Shown piece after piece: positions 34,701-42,115 of a stretch of DNA of 60,359 nucleotides. The number at the start of each line of letters is the position of its first letter. Positions within the stretch are counted from its first letter, which is position 1. Position numbers and translations under genes: made by a program. Source of the DNA: Sulfuricystis sp964478415 (lineage in GTDB: Bacteria; Pseudomonadota; Gammaproteobacteria; Burkholderiales; Rhodocyclaceae); NCBI GenBank assembly GCA_964478415.1, contig CAYZII010000005.1, positions 1-60,359 on the forward strand, given 5' to 3'. The notes beneath the pieces were generated by a model, which saw only the letters and a program-made list of their open reading frames with translations, did not search any database and was not told where the DNA came from.

Positions 34701-35227
34701 CGTTCTCTGTACTTCGTGACCCCGGCTGCCTCTTCGAGGAACCAGCGCAGCTCCTCGGGGCGGGATTCGATGATGCGCGTGATCGTCCCCTGGCTGATGA
34801 TCGCATAGGCGCGCGGCCCCAGGCCGGTGCCGAGGAAGAGATCGACCACGTCACGCCGGCGCACGTGCAGGTTGTTGATGTAATAGTTCGAATTGCCGTC
34901 GCGGTCGAGCGTGCGTTTGACGGTGATTTCCGCGTACTGCCCCCACTGCCCGCCGATCCGGCCGGCGGAATTGTCGAAGAACAGTTCGACCGAGGCACGC
35001 CCGACTTCCTTGCGCGTACCGGAGCCTTTGAAGATCACGTCCTGGATCGACTCGCCGCGTAGCTCGGAAGCCTTCGATTCACCCAACACCCAGCGCACCG
35101 CATCGATGATGTTCGACTTGCCGCAGCCGTTCGGCCCCACCACCCCGGCGAGCTGGCTCGGGAACACCACGGTGGTCGGCTCGACGAAGGACTTGAAGCC
35201 GGCTATCTTGATCTTGGTCAGGCGCAC
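31721..35227 (-). CDS. smc: Chromosome segregation ATPase SMC
   Basis: A 1168-residue condensin ATPase. Walker A GPNGCGKSN lies at 31-39, two long coiled coils rich in Ala/Glu/Arg flank a hinge at about 510-650, and the C-terminal head has the signature LLSGGEKALTAIAL and Walker B FCMLDEVDAPLDD. I choose GTG 35227, giving (M)RLTKIKIAGFKSF, the family start. An ATG at 35266 lies at the predicted -10 box of smc and so is unlikely. It heads the 13.7-kb array that ends with scpA-scpB-rluB and diverges from bioB. Confidence 0.95.
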   Translation of the reverse strand: MRLTKIKIAGFKSFVEPTTVVFPSQLAGVVGPNGCGKSNIIDAVRWVLGESKASELRGESIQDVIFKGSGTRKEVGRASVELFFDNSAGRIGGQWGQYAEITVKRTLDRDGNSNYYINNLHVRRRDVVDLFLGTGLGPRAYAIISQGTITRIIESRPEELRWFLEEAAGVTKYRERRKETEGRLEDARENLARVEDIRNELAGQVERLEAQAEVARRYRDLQARLNRRQSLLWLKKRNDAQAEVERLSRQVAEQINAVEAETARLRELELRVEQAREAHFAASDALHAAQAEMYAANAEVKRLEAEIHHLREARMRLETRLAQLDTQEEHWSGEMRRIEEETLRWEALLENSLARAATAAARHEEAAARLPEAEAAVREAEAQVAEARKAVNAAEQALRLAEADRGHALRALDNLAQRRSRLEAERSQLVAPDPALLASASEAEAQAEAALEAATAQVNVLQERQPTLDANLRERREQLAAAHRAVAAARARHDALVQLQSRVGQGGDLGDWLASLGLQEAEPLWQALEVEPGWETAVEAVLREKLMAVPASREILQKALTAPPPVTVALAIAGETTHGVLAADSLRAKCRCRDPRWSAVLEEWLGDVRYVEDEASLLAGEGWRVNRAGHLATPHGLMLYVPDIKTHGVIERQREIEALVAELATLEEAETLAREALAEAEQAVSEAQQRLAEARRALQEAQSRRHAAQLEALKLAQAQARFDERSAQLAREFAEIARLETEENATRQAAEEEAERVRVQLTEARARLEAALELERQLDSALREAHALEHRLAREAQEAGFSEKECRTKLADNARVLDTARNQLARVREERSQATQELAAISDAVFQQQLQTALLARSAQEAILAERRNALEAAAATLRQLDEERLKIEQSLTPARERINELKLKEQAARLNVEQFQARLAEARIVTADDEAALAAELTPGLRDATLQSEITRLTNEIEALGPVNLAALEELASAQQRKSFLDEQWADLMTAIGTLEDAIRRIDRETREQLKETFDKVNANFGALFPELFGGGEAKLILTGEEILDAGIQIMAQPPGKRNSTIHLLSGGEKALTAIALVFALFQLNPAPFCMLDEVDAPLDDSNTVRYCEMVKRMSRITQFIFITHSKITMEMAQQLIGVTMQEQGVSRVVEVDIEEAVRMADKEAVA

Positions 35228-35238
35228 GTCGGGGGGAA

Positions 35239-35269
35239 ATAATGTCCAGGGAATGAAGCGGGACATTAT
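35239..35269. promoter_or_regulatory. Inverted repeat over the smc promoter in the smc/bioB divergent region
   Basis: ATAATGTCC (35239-35247) and GGACATTAT (35261-35269) are perfect 9-bp inverted arms with a 13-bp spacer. The right arm overlaps a minus-strand TATAAT (35265-35270) positioned about 38 bp before the smc GTG. A plus-strand TAGAAT (35286-35291) could serve bioB. The arms do not match the BirA consensus. Confidence 0.5.
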
Positions 35270-35318
35270 AGACGGTGCGGCACAGTAGAATCGGCGCTTC
35301 CCCTTCCTCCGACCAACC

Positions 35319-36281
35319 ATGCAAAACCAGACTTTCACCCTGCCTGCGCCGATCGACGCGGCTGCCGTCGAGGCATTGTTCGAACTGCCCTTCGCCGATC
35401 TGCTCTATCGCGCGCAGAGCGTCCATCGCCAGCATTTCGACCCGAACAAGATTCAGCGTTCCTCACTGCTGTCGATCAAGACCGGGGGCTGCTCGGAAGA
35501 TTGCGCCTACTGTTCTCAGTCGGCCCGGCGCGACCAGCAGACCGGGGTTGCGCGCGGCACGCTGCTCGATCTCGAGGAAGTCAAGTCGGCGGCACGTGCC
35601 GCGAAGAAAAAAGGCGCGACGCGCTTTTGCATGGGCGCTGCCTGGCGCGGGCCGAAAGACGGCGATCTCGCGCGCGTCATCGAGATGGTGCGCGTGGTCA
35701 AGGACCTCGGCATGGAGGCCTGCCTGACGCTCGGCCTGCTCGGCCCTGGCCAGGCAGAGAAGCTCGCCGCTGCGGGGCTCGATTACTACAACCACAATCT
35801 CGACACCGGCGCCGAGTTCTACGATCGAATCATCACCACGCACAGCCAGCAGGCGCGCATCGAAACCCTGCTCGCAGTGCGCAATGCCGGCATCAAGATC
35901 TGCTGTGGTGGCATCATCGGTATGGGCGAATCGCGCAGCGTGCGCGCCGCGCTGATCGCGCAGCTCGCCAACCTGAATCCGCCGCCGGAATCGGTGCCGA
36001 TCAACCATCTGGTCGCGATTCCCGGCACGCCACTGGAAAACACGCCCCCGCTCGATCCGTTCGAGTTCGTGCGCACGATCGCCGCCGCACGCATCACGAT
36101 GCCGACCTCCTGGGTGCGCCTGTCCGCTGGCCGCCAGCAGATGAGCGACGAATTGCAGGCGCTGTGTTTCCTCGCCGGCGCGAATTCGATCTTCTACGGC
36201 GAGAAACTGCTCACCAGCGGCAATCCGGACGTCGCCCACGACGAGGCGCTGTTCGCGCGGCTCGGGCTCACAGGCTGTTAG
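35319..36281 (+). CDS. bioB: Biotin synthase
   Basis: A 320-residue radical-SAM enzyme inserting sulfur into dethiobiotin. The SAM-cluster motif CSEDCAYC has Cys at 58, 62 and 65; further family blocks are TRFCMGAAWRGP, YNHNLDTGAEFY, CCGGIIGMGES and the C-terminal LTSGNPD. Start ATG 35319 follows a 91-bp divergent region shared with smc. Its last 14 bp overlap the end of bioD on the other strand. Confidence 0.97.
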   Translation: MQNQTFTLPAPIDAAAVEALFELPFADLLYRAQSVHRQHFDPNKIQRSSLLSIKTGGCSEDCAYCSQSARRDQQTGVARGTLLDLEEVKSAARAAKKKGATRFCMGAAWRGPKDGDLARVIEMVRVVKDLGMEACLTLGLLGPGQAEKLAAAGLDYYNHNLDTGAEFYDRIITTHSQQARIETLLAVRNAGIKICCGGIIGMGESRSVRAALIAQLANLNPPPESVPINHLVAIPGTPLENTPPLDPFEFVRTIAAARITMPTSWVRLSAGRQQMSDELQALCFLAGANSIFYGEKLLTSGNPDVAHDEALFARLGLTGC

Positions 36282-36897
36282 CAAGGCGCGCCACCCCCGC
36301 TGTATCGTCACGACGCAGCGTAAAGAGCGGCACGGCGTCGACGTGGGGGGCGAGCGAAGCCAGCGTGTCTTCGAGGCCCACCGTGCTGCCGGCCGACTCA
36401 TTGACGATCAGCATCGCTGGAACCACGCCAACTTCACGCAGCGCAGCCAGCGCAGTGAGCGTATGCGAGAGCGCGCCAAGATAGCTGCCGGCGACCAGCA
36501 GCACTGGGATCTCGAGCACCGCGATCCAGTCGCGCACCGTGTGGCGTTCGTCGAGCGGCACCATCACACCACCGATACCTTCGATCAGCAGCAGGCCATC
36601 GCTTCTTTCGATCTCACGTCGGCACCAGCCAACCAGTGCGTCGAAGTCGATCGCCTTGCCCTCCTTCGCTGCGGCGAGATCGGGGGAGAGCGGCGCCGCA
36701 AAGGTCCATGCCGTCCTGTCAGCGCCGAGTTTCGCCAGATCGGAATCGGCATGGCGCGCCGGATCGTAGCCGGACATCACCGGCTTCAACGCCCGCACGG
36801 CTCTGCCTTGCGCACGACATGCAGCAGCCAAGCCAGCGGAGAGCCAGGTTTTGCCGAGGTCGGTGCCGGTCGCGGTAATAAAATACGCTTTGGCCAT
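36268..36897 (-). CDS. bioD: Dethiobiotin synthetase
   Basis: A 209-residue ATP-dependent carboxylase forming the ureido ring. P-loop ATGTDLGKTW (9-18), the substrate loop LKPVMSGY and the LLIEGIGGVMVPLDE block are typical. It is inverted relative to all other bio genes: it converges on bioB (14-bp overlap) and diverges from bioA with only 14 bp between start codons. Its promoter must therefore lie inside bioA coding sequence or in the few bases between. Confidence 0.95.
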   Translation of the reverse strand: MAKAYFITATGTDLGKTWLSAGLAAACRAQGRAVRALKPVMSGYDPARHADSDLAKLGADRTAWTFAAPLSPDLAAAKEGKAIDFDALVGWCRREIERSDGLLLIEGIGGVMVPLDERHTVRDWIAVLEIPVLLVAGSYLGALSHTLTALAALREVGVVPAMLIVNESAGSTVGLEDTLASLAPHVDAVPLFTLRRDDTAGVARLANSL

Positions 36898-36911
36898 TTA
36901 TCCATTTTTGC

Positions 36912-38198
36912 ATGACCTGTATCGATTCCCTCTGGCTGCCCTACACCCAGATGGCCACCGCGCCTGCGCCGTTGCCGGTCGTCTCGGCTGAAGGCGTGCG
37001 GATCAGGCTTGCCGATAGACGTGAGCTGATCGATGGCATTTCCTCGTGGTGGACGGTATGCCATGGCTACAACCATCCGCACATCCGCGAGGCCGTCGCC
37101 CAGCAGCTCGAAACCCTGCCGCACGTGATGTTCGCCGGCCTCGTCCATGAACCGGCGTTGAAGCTCGCACGCCGTTTGCTGCGTCTGCTGCCAGGCGACG
37201 GACAGCGCCGACCGGCGCGGGTGTTCTTCTCCGAATCCGGCTCTGTCGCGGTCGAAGTGGCCTTGAAGATCGCGGTGCAGTACTGGCGCAACCGGGGCGA
37301 GGAGAGGCATCGCTTCGTCGCTTTTCGGGACGGCTATCACGGCGACACCCTGGGAGCGCTGTCGGTCACCGATCCCGAATGCGGCTTCCACACGGCGATG
37401 GCTGCTTACCGGGTGCCGCAGCTGTACGCACCCTTGCCGCGTGATGCGGAAAGTGCGGCGGCTTTCGAGACACTGCTCGCCCGGCACGCGCGGGAGATCG
37501 CCGCGGTGATCGTCGAGCCGCGCGTGCAAGGCGCCGGCGGCATGCGCTTTCACGACGCGGCGACATTGCAGCGCATCCGCGCCGCCTGCGATGCACACGG
37601 CCTGTTGATGATCAATGACGAAATCATGACCGGCTTTGGACGTACCGGCCGGATGTTCGCCTCGCCAGCCGACGCGGCGCCCGACATCGTTTGCCTGTCG
37701 AAGGCACTCACCGGCGGCACCCTGCCGCTCGCCGCGACGGTGGCAAGCAACCAGGTATTCGCCGCCTTCTGCTCGGAACGCGTCGAGGATGCCCTGATGC
37801 ACGGTCCCACTTTCATGGCCAATCCGCTCGCTTGCGCGGCGGCCAATGCCTCGTTGGATCTCTTCGAGTGCGAGCCACGCCTTGCCCAGGTGGCGGCGAT
37901 CGAAGCGCAGCTAGAGCGGGAACTCGCGCCCTGCCGCACTCTTCCAGGGGTCGTCGATGTGCGTGTGATGGGCGCGATCGGTGTCGTGCAGCTCGCTCGG
38001 CCTGTAGCCGCCAACCTGCGCCCGGCTTTCCTTGCACGTAACGTCTGGGTGCGCCCGTTCGGCGACATCGTCTATCTGATGCCACCCTTCATCATCGAGC
38101 CAGACGATCTGAGCACTCTCACCACGGCGGTCTGCGAAGTGGTCAGCGAATGGTCGCGGCAGGCTGCGAACGTTTCATGTCCGATCTCGACGCCCTGA
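36912..38198 (+). CDS. bioA: Adenosylmethionine--8-amino-7-oxononanoate transaminase
   Basis: A 428-residue class III PLP aminotransferase making 7,8-diaminopelargonate with SAM as amino donor. Features: LWLPYTQM, the DGISSWWTVCHGYNHP substrate-site block, FFSESGSVAVEVALKIAVQYW, FRDGYHGDTLGALS, NDEIMTGFGRTG and the PLP lysine in LSKALTGG. Length is as in E. coli BioA (429). Its end overlaps the bioF start by 22 bp. Confidence 0.96.
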   Translation: MTCIDSLWLPYTQMATAPAPLPVVSAEGVRIRLADRRELIDGISSWWTVCHGYNHPHIREAVAQQLETLPHVMFAGLVHEPALKLARRLLRLLPGDGQRRPARVFFSESGSVAVEVALKIAVQYWRNRGEERHRFVAFRDGYHGDTLGALSVTDPECGFHTAMAAYRVPQLYAPLPRDAESAAAFETLLARHAREIAAVIVEPRVQGAGGMRFHDAATLQRIRAACDAHGLLMINDEIMTGFGRTGRMFASPADAAPDIVCLSKALTGGTLPLAATVASNQVFAAFCSERVEDALMHGPTFMANPLACAAANASLDLFECEPRLAQVAAIEAQLERELAPCRTLPGVVDVRVMGAIGVVQLARPVAANLRPAFLARNVWVRPFGDIVYLMPPFIIEPDDLSTLTTAVCEVVSEWSRQAANVSCPISTP

Positions 38199-39283
38199 TC
38201 GCGCCACGGCTCGCCGCGCTGGAAACGGCCGGGCTGCGGCGGCGCCTCGTTGCCCAGGATGCAACGCTGATCGATGTCGCCTCGAACGATTATCTGGGCC
38301 TGTCGCGCCATCCACTGCTGATCGAGCGCGCCTGTGACTGGACACGGCGCTTCGGTGCCGGCAGCCGCGCCTCACGGCTGGTGAGCGGCACGTCCGAGGC
38401 GCTGCTCGCGCTGGAAGCCCGGCTCGCGCGCTTCAAAGGCGCACAGGCCGCGCTGATCTTCGCCACCGGCTATCAGCTCAACAGCTCGGTCTTGCCGGCA
38501 CTGCTCGAGCTGGGCAATGAGCCGCTGGTATTCACCGACCGGCTGAACCACGCCAGCCTGCACGCCGGGCTGCGCGGTGTAAAGCAAATCCGCTTCCACC
38601 ACAATGATCTCGCCCATCTCGACGAACTCCTGCAACGCCATCCGGGCAAGACGCGCTGGATCATCACCGAATCGGTGTTCAGCATGGATGGCGATGTCGC
38701 GGACGTCGCCGCGTTGTCGGCGCTGGCGGAACGGCACGGTGCCTTTCTGTATCTCGACGAAGCCCATGCCACCGGCGTGCTCGGCCCGCAAGGCGCAGGG
38801 CTTGCACAGGGCCGTGCGACGGTGACGATGGGCACGCTCGGCAAGGCGCTCGGGAGCGCCGGCGCCTACGTGGCCGGTTCGCAGGCCTTGATCGATTGGC
38901 TGGTCAACCGTTGCGGCGGTTTCATCTACAGCACCGCACCGGCACCGGCCGCCCTCGGTGCGCTCGCTGCGGCGCTCGAGCTTGTGCCCACGATGGACGC
39001 CGAACGCGCTCGCCTACAGCAGATGGGCGGTGCGCTGCGCGCCGCCCTGCAGGCCAAAGGGATCGACACGCTGGCTTCCTCGACGCAGATCGTGCCGGCG
39101 GTGTTGGGCGATCCTGCCCGCACGCTGGCCGCCGCAGAAAAGTTGCGCGACGCTGGTTTCTTGGTCGGCGCGATCCGGCCGCCGACGGTGCCTGCCGGCA
39201 CTGCGCGGCTGCGTTTTTCACTATCGACAGCGCTGACGGATACCCAGTTCGAGCGGCTGCTCGCCACGGTGCGCGCATTATGA
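38177..39283 (+). CDS. bioF: 8-amino-7-oxononanoate synthase
   Basis: A 368-residue alpha-oxoamine synthase condensing pimeloyl-ACP with alanine. Family blocks: SNDYLGLSRHP, GSRASRLVSGTSEALLALE, ITESVFSMDGDVAD, YLDEAHATGVLGPQGAG and the PLP lysine in TMGTLGKALGSAG. ATG 38177 (MSDLDALIAPR) is preferred; ATG 38150 is the alternative, both inside the bioA end. The stop overlaps the next gene by 4 bp (ATGA). Confidence 0.95.
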   Translation: MSDLDALIAPRLAALETAGLRRRLVAQDATLIDVASNDYLGLSRHPLLIERACDWTRRFGAGSRASRLVSGTSEALLALEARLARFKGAQAALIFATGYQLNSSVLPALLELGNEPLVFTDRLNHASLHAGLRGVKQIRFHHNDLAHLDELLQRHPGKTRWIITESVFSMDGDVADVAALSALAERHGAFLYLDEAHATGVLGPQGAGLAQGRATVTMGTLGKALGSAGAYVAGSQALIDWLVNRCGGFIYSTAPAPAALGALAAALELVPTMDAERARLQQMGGALRAALQAKGIDTLASSTQIVPAVLGDPARTLAAAEKLRDAGFLVGAIRPPTVPAGTARLRFSLSTALTDTQFERLLATVRAL

Positions 39284-39909
39284 CAACAGTCGTGCTGCTC
39301 AATGGCTGGGGATATGACGCCGGCCTGTGGGACACGGTGCGTGCCCACCTCGACCCGGCGCTTGAGGTCGTCACATTCGACTTCGGCTTTTTCGGTGATG
39401 CACGTCTGAAAGTCGGCGCTGGCAGAACGGCACCGCTAGTTGTCGGCCACTCCCTCGGTGCGCTGTGGTGGCTTGCGCAGGCGCCCGAGACTTGGCGGCG
39501 GCTGCTGTGCATCAACGGCTTTCCACGCTTTACCGAAGCGGCGGATTACACGCCCGCGGTCGCACCGCGCCTCCTCGCCCGGATGCGTATGCAGTTCGCG
39601 CGCGATCCCCTTACCGTACTGGCGGAGTTTCACGCGCGCTGCGGCGGTCATGCGCCCAGCGGCGTGCCCGACCTCGCCCGTCTCGCCGCCGGCCTCGACT
39701 GGCTGGCACAATGGGATGGTCGCGCCACGCTCGCGCTGCGCCGCGCTGACGTCGTCGCGTTGGCGAGTCGCACCGATCCGATCGTACCTGCCGCGATGAG
39801 CGCGATAGCGTTTGGCGATCTGATATGGGTCGATGCCCCCGGTCATCTGCTGCCGCTCAGCCACCCCGAGCTGTGCGCGCAATGGATCGAAAGGCTAGCC
39901 GATGCGTAA
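39280..39909 (+). CDS. Pimeloyl-ACP methyl ester esterase, BioH/BioG-like
   Basis: A short (209-residue) alpha/beta hydrolase placed between bioF and bioC, so almost surely the esterase that releases pimeloyl-ACP from its methyl ester. LLNGWGYDAGLW resembles the oxyanion region of both BioH and BioG. The triad is visible: Ser in VVGHSLGALWW, Asp in SRTDPIVP, His in APGHLLPLSH. The LLCINGF segment recalls BioG. It lacks part of the BioH lid (E. coli BioH is 256 aa). It is coupled to bioF (4-bp overlap) and bioC (8-bp overlap). Confidence 0.82.
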   Translation: MTTVVLLNGWGYDAGLWDTVRAHLDPALEVVTFDFGFFGDARLKVGAGRTAPLVVGHSLGALWWLAQAPETWRRLLCINGFPRFTEAADYTPAVAPRLLARMRMQFARDPLTVLAEFHARCGGHAPSGVPDLARLAAGLDWLAQWDGRATLALRRADVVALASRTDPIVPAAMSAIAFGDLIWVDAPGHLLPLSHPELCAQWIERLADA

Positions 39910-40648
39910 TGACGTCGCGCGCCGCTTCGCCGCCGCTGCAGCCACTTACGACGCCCATTCGGCGGCACAGCGTCATGCTGCGCAACGCCTTGCACAAAGC
40001 CTGGTCTCACTGTCCCTGCCGCCGCGCCCGCGCGTGCTCGAGATCGGTTGCGGCACCGGCCATCTGACGGCTTTACTCGCGACCCATCTGCCCGGTGCGA
40101 CGATCCTTGCCACCGACATCGCTCCGGCGATGATCGCGGCCTGCCGCACACGGCTGAGGGACAATCGACGCATCGCCTACGCGGTGATGGACGGCAGCCG
40201 TCCCGCCTGCAGCGCGCCATTTGACCTGATCTGTGGCAATCTCGTCGCCCAATGGTTCGACGATTTGTCCGCCGCGTTTTCGGGGCTGGCGGCTTTGCTC
40301 GCTCGTGGTGGTGCGATGCTGTTTTCCTTGCTTGGCAGCGCAACCTTCCGCGAATGGCAGACGGCTCATCAAAGACATGGGCTTGCCGCCGGTACACGAG
40401 CGTTGCCGACGGCCGAACAATGTCTGGCCGCACTGCCGGCGGGCGAAAAGCACATCCGGATCGAACGCTGGCATGACCGCTACGCCGCCCCTGTCGACTT
40501 CCTGCGCGCGTTGCGCGCGATTGGTGCAGACACGCCCAGGCCCGGCCACCGCCCACTGACGGCCGGTCAATTGCGGCGGGTGCTCGCCTCACTGGGCGAT
40601 GCTCCGCACATCACCTATGAGTTCCTTTATCTGACCTACCGCCAATGA
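39902..40648 (+). CDS. bioC: Malonyl-ACP O-methyltransferase BioC
   Basis: A 248-residue class I SAM methyltransferase that methylates malonyl-ACP to start pimelate synthesis on the fatty acid pathway. Motif I is VLEIGCGTGHLT (about 45-56), then LATDIAPAMI and LICGNLVAQWFDD. The C-terminal LRALRAIGADTPRPGHRPL matches the BioC substrate region. It overlaps the esterase by 8 bp and azlC by 4 bp. Confidence 0.94.
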   Translation: MRNDVARRFAAAAATYDAHSAAQRHAAQRLAQSLVSLSLPPRPRVLEIGCGTGHLTALLATHLPGATILATDIAPAMIAACRTRLRDNRRIAYAVMDGSRPACSAPFDLICGNLVAQWFDDLSAAFSGLAALLARGGAMLFSLLGSATFREWQTAHQRHGLAAGTRALPTAEQCLAALPAGEKHIRIERWHDRYAAPVDFLRALRAIGADTPRPGHRPLTAGQLRRVLASLGDAPHITYEFLYLTYRQ

Positions 40649-41325
40649 ACTCCTCGCAAGCTTTCTGGCTCGGCGTGCGCGCCCTGTTGCCGATGCACCT
40701 GGGTGTCGCCCCCTTCGGCATCATCTACGGCGTGGTGGCATTGCAAAGCGGCATTCCGCCACTCGCCGCGCTGCTGATGTCCTCGATCGTGTTCGCCGGC
40801 TCGGCGCAATTTTTGCTGGCCCAGCTCGTCGGCGCCGGCGCGCCGGCGCTACTGTCGGTCGGCGCGGTGGGACTGATCAATCTGCGCCATGCACTCTACA
40901 GCGCTTCGGTCGCCCCGTTGCTCGCCCACCTGCCGCACCCCTGGAAGCTGCTGCTCGCCTATCTGCTCACCGATGAAGCCTATGCCGCGGCGATCCCTCA
41001 TCTGCTCGAAAACCCGAAATCGCCACAAGCCCACTGGATTCTCTTCGGCGCGGGTTTCGCGCTGTGGGCCGGCTGGCAGCTTGCCACGCTGGTCGGTGTG
41101 CTCGCCGGTAGCCTGCTGCCGCCCGATCTGGGGCTCGACTTCGCGTTGCCGCTCACCTTCATCGCGATCGTCGTGCCGCTGATCGATTCACCAGCGCGCC
41201 TTTTCGCTGCGCTGGTGGCGGGCAGCGTCGCGCTGCTGCTCGCCGGCCTGCCCTACAAGACTGGACTGTTCGCTGCGGCACTGGCGGGGCTGGCCGCCGG
41301 CGCACTGATCGGAGAAAGGCGATGA
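40645..41325 (+). CDS. azlC: AzlC family branched-chain amino acid exporter, large subunit
   Basis: A 226-residue membrane protein with about six to seven hydrophobic segments. It contains GVRALLPMHLGVAPFGIIYGVVA and SSIVFAGSAQFLLAQL, signatures of the AzlC/YgaZ family, whose members form two-subunit exporters for branched-chain amino acids or related compounds. It overlaps bioC by 4 bp, so it is translationally coupled to the biotin operon, and overlaps azlD by 4 bp. Confidence 0.93.
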   Translation: MNSSQAFWLGVRALLPMHLGVAPFGIIYGVVALQSGIPPLAALLMSSIVFAGSAQFLLAQLVGAGAPALLSVGAVGLINLRHALYSASVAPLLAHLPHPWKLLLAYLLTDEAYAAAIPHLLENPKSPQAHWILFGAGFALWAGWQLATLVGVLAGSLLPPDLGLDFALPLTFIAIVVPLIDSPARLFAALVAGSVALLLAGLPYKTGLFAAALAGLAAGALIGERR

Positions 41326-41633
41326 GCTGGTGGACGCTATGGCTCGCCTGCGGGCTGATCACGTTTGCGATCCGTTATTCGTTCATCGCACTCGAAGGTC
41401 ATTACCGGCCACCGGCCTGGTTCGTGCGCACCTTGCCCTTCGTGCCGATCGCCGCGCTGAGCGCGATTTCCGTCCCGGAATTGCTGCAGGTGGCCGGCCA
41501 GCTGCGACTTGCCGAAAACCCGCGGTTTTGGGCCGGTCTGGTCGCAATCGCTGTCGCTGCGCGCTGGAAGAACACGCTGCTGACGATCGCCAGCGGTTTC
41601 GCCGTGTTCTGGTTGCTGCGTGGCCTCGGTTGA
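41322..41633 (+). CDS. azlD: AzlD family branched-chain amino acid exporter, small subunit
   Basis: A 103-residue membrane protein with four hydrophobic segments and the AzlD/YgaH hallmark TFAIRYSFIALEG followed by FVPIAALSAISVPELL. It partners AzlC. It is the last gene of the bioA...azlD run; 62 bp with a TATAAT separate it from queF. Confidence 0.92.
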   Translation: MSWWTLWLACGLITFAIRYSFIALEGHYRPPAWFVRTLPFVPIAALSAISVPELLQVAGQLRLAENPRFWAGLVAIAVAARWKNTLLTIASGFAVFWLLRGLG

Positions 41634-41660
41634 AACTTCGGCGCTGGCGGCACGGCACCC

Positions 41661-41666
41661 TATAAT
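41661..41666 (+). promoter_or_regulatory. -10 box upstream of queF
   Basis: Perfect TATAAT 30 bp before the queF ATG, giving a leader of about 24 nt. The -35 (TTCGGC region at 17-18 bp) is weak. No preQ1 riboswitch fits in so short a leader. Confidence 0.5.
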
Positions 41667-41695
41667 CCTTGCGTTTGATCGAACCCTCGTTTGCC

Positions 41696-42115
41696 ATGCC
41701 TTCCCAGCCCTCGAAGACACTCGAAACCTTCCCGAATCCGGCCCCGCACCGGGATTACCAGATCCACATGGAAATCCCGGAATTCACCTGTCTGTGCCCG
41801 AAGACCGGCCAGCCCGATTTCGCGGTGCTCACCCTCGATTACGTGCCGGACAAGCTCTGCGTCGAGCTCAAAAGTCTGAAGCTCTACATCTGGAGCTTCC
41901 GCGACGAGGGCCATTTCCATGAGGACGTGACGAACCGCATCCTCGACGATCTCGTGCGCGCCGTCAAACCACGCTTCATGCGGCTGACGGCACGCTTCTA
42001 CGTACGCGGCGGCATTTTCACCAACGTCATCGCGGAACATCGCAAGAAGGGTTGGAAACCTCAGCCGCGCATCGAGTTAGCCGTCTTCCCCGCATCGTCC
42101 AACACGCGCGGCTGA
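41696..42115 (+). CDS. queF: NADPH-dependent 7-cyano-7-deazaguanine reductase (preQ0 reductase)
   Basis: A 139-residue T-fold enzyme of the unimodular (B. subtilis YkvM) type, reducing preQ0 to preQ1 for queuosine. The catalytic Cys and Asp are in FTCLCPKTGQPDFA (Cys34, Asp41), and the QueF motif VELKSLKLYIWSFRDEGHFHE is complete. ATG 41696 is preferred to an earlier in-frame start at 41669 because the TATAAT at 41661-41666 would leave no leader. It abuts the DUF2189 gene (TGATG). Confidence 0.96.
   Translation: MPSQPSKTLETFPNPAPHRDYQIHMEIPEFTCLCPKTGQPDFAVLTLDYVPDKLCVELKSLKLYIWSFRDEGHFHEDVTNRILDDLVRAVKPRFMRLTARFYVRGGIFTNVIAEHRKKGWKPQPRIELAVFPASSNTRG

Noticed and set aside
35239..35269. BirA-type biotin operator
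   Set aside because: The inverted arms ATAATGTCC/GGACATTAT do not match the TTGTAAACC-type BirA half-sites.
41634..41695. preQ1 riboswitch before queF
   Set aside because: The leader after the TATAAT is only about 24 nt, too short, and no preQ1 aptamer pattern is visible.
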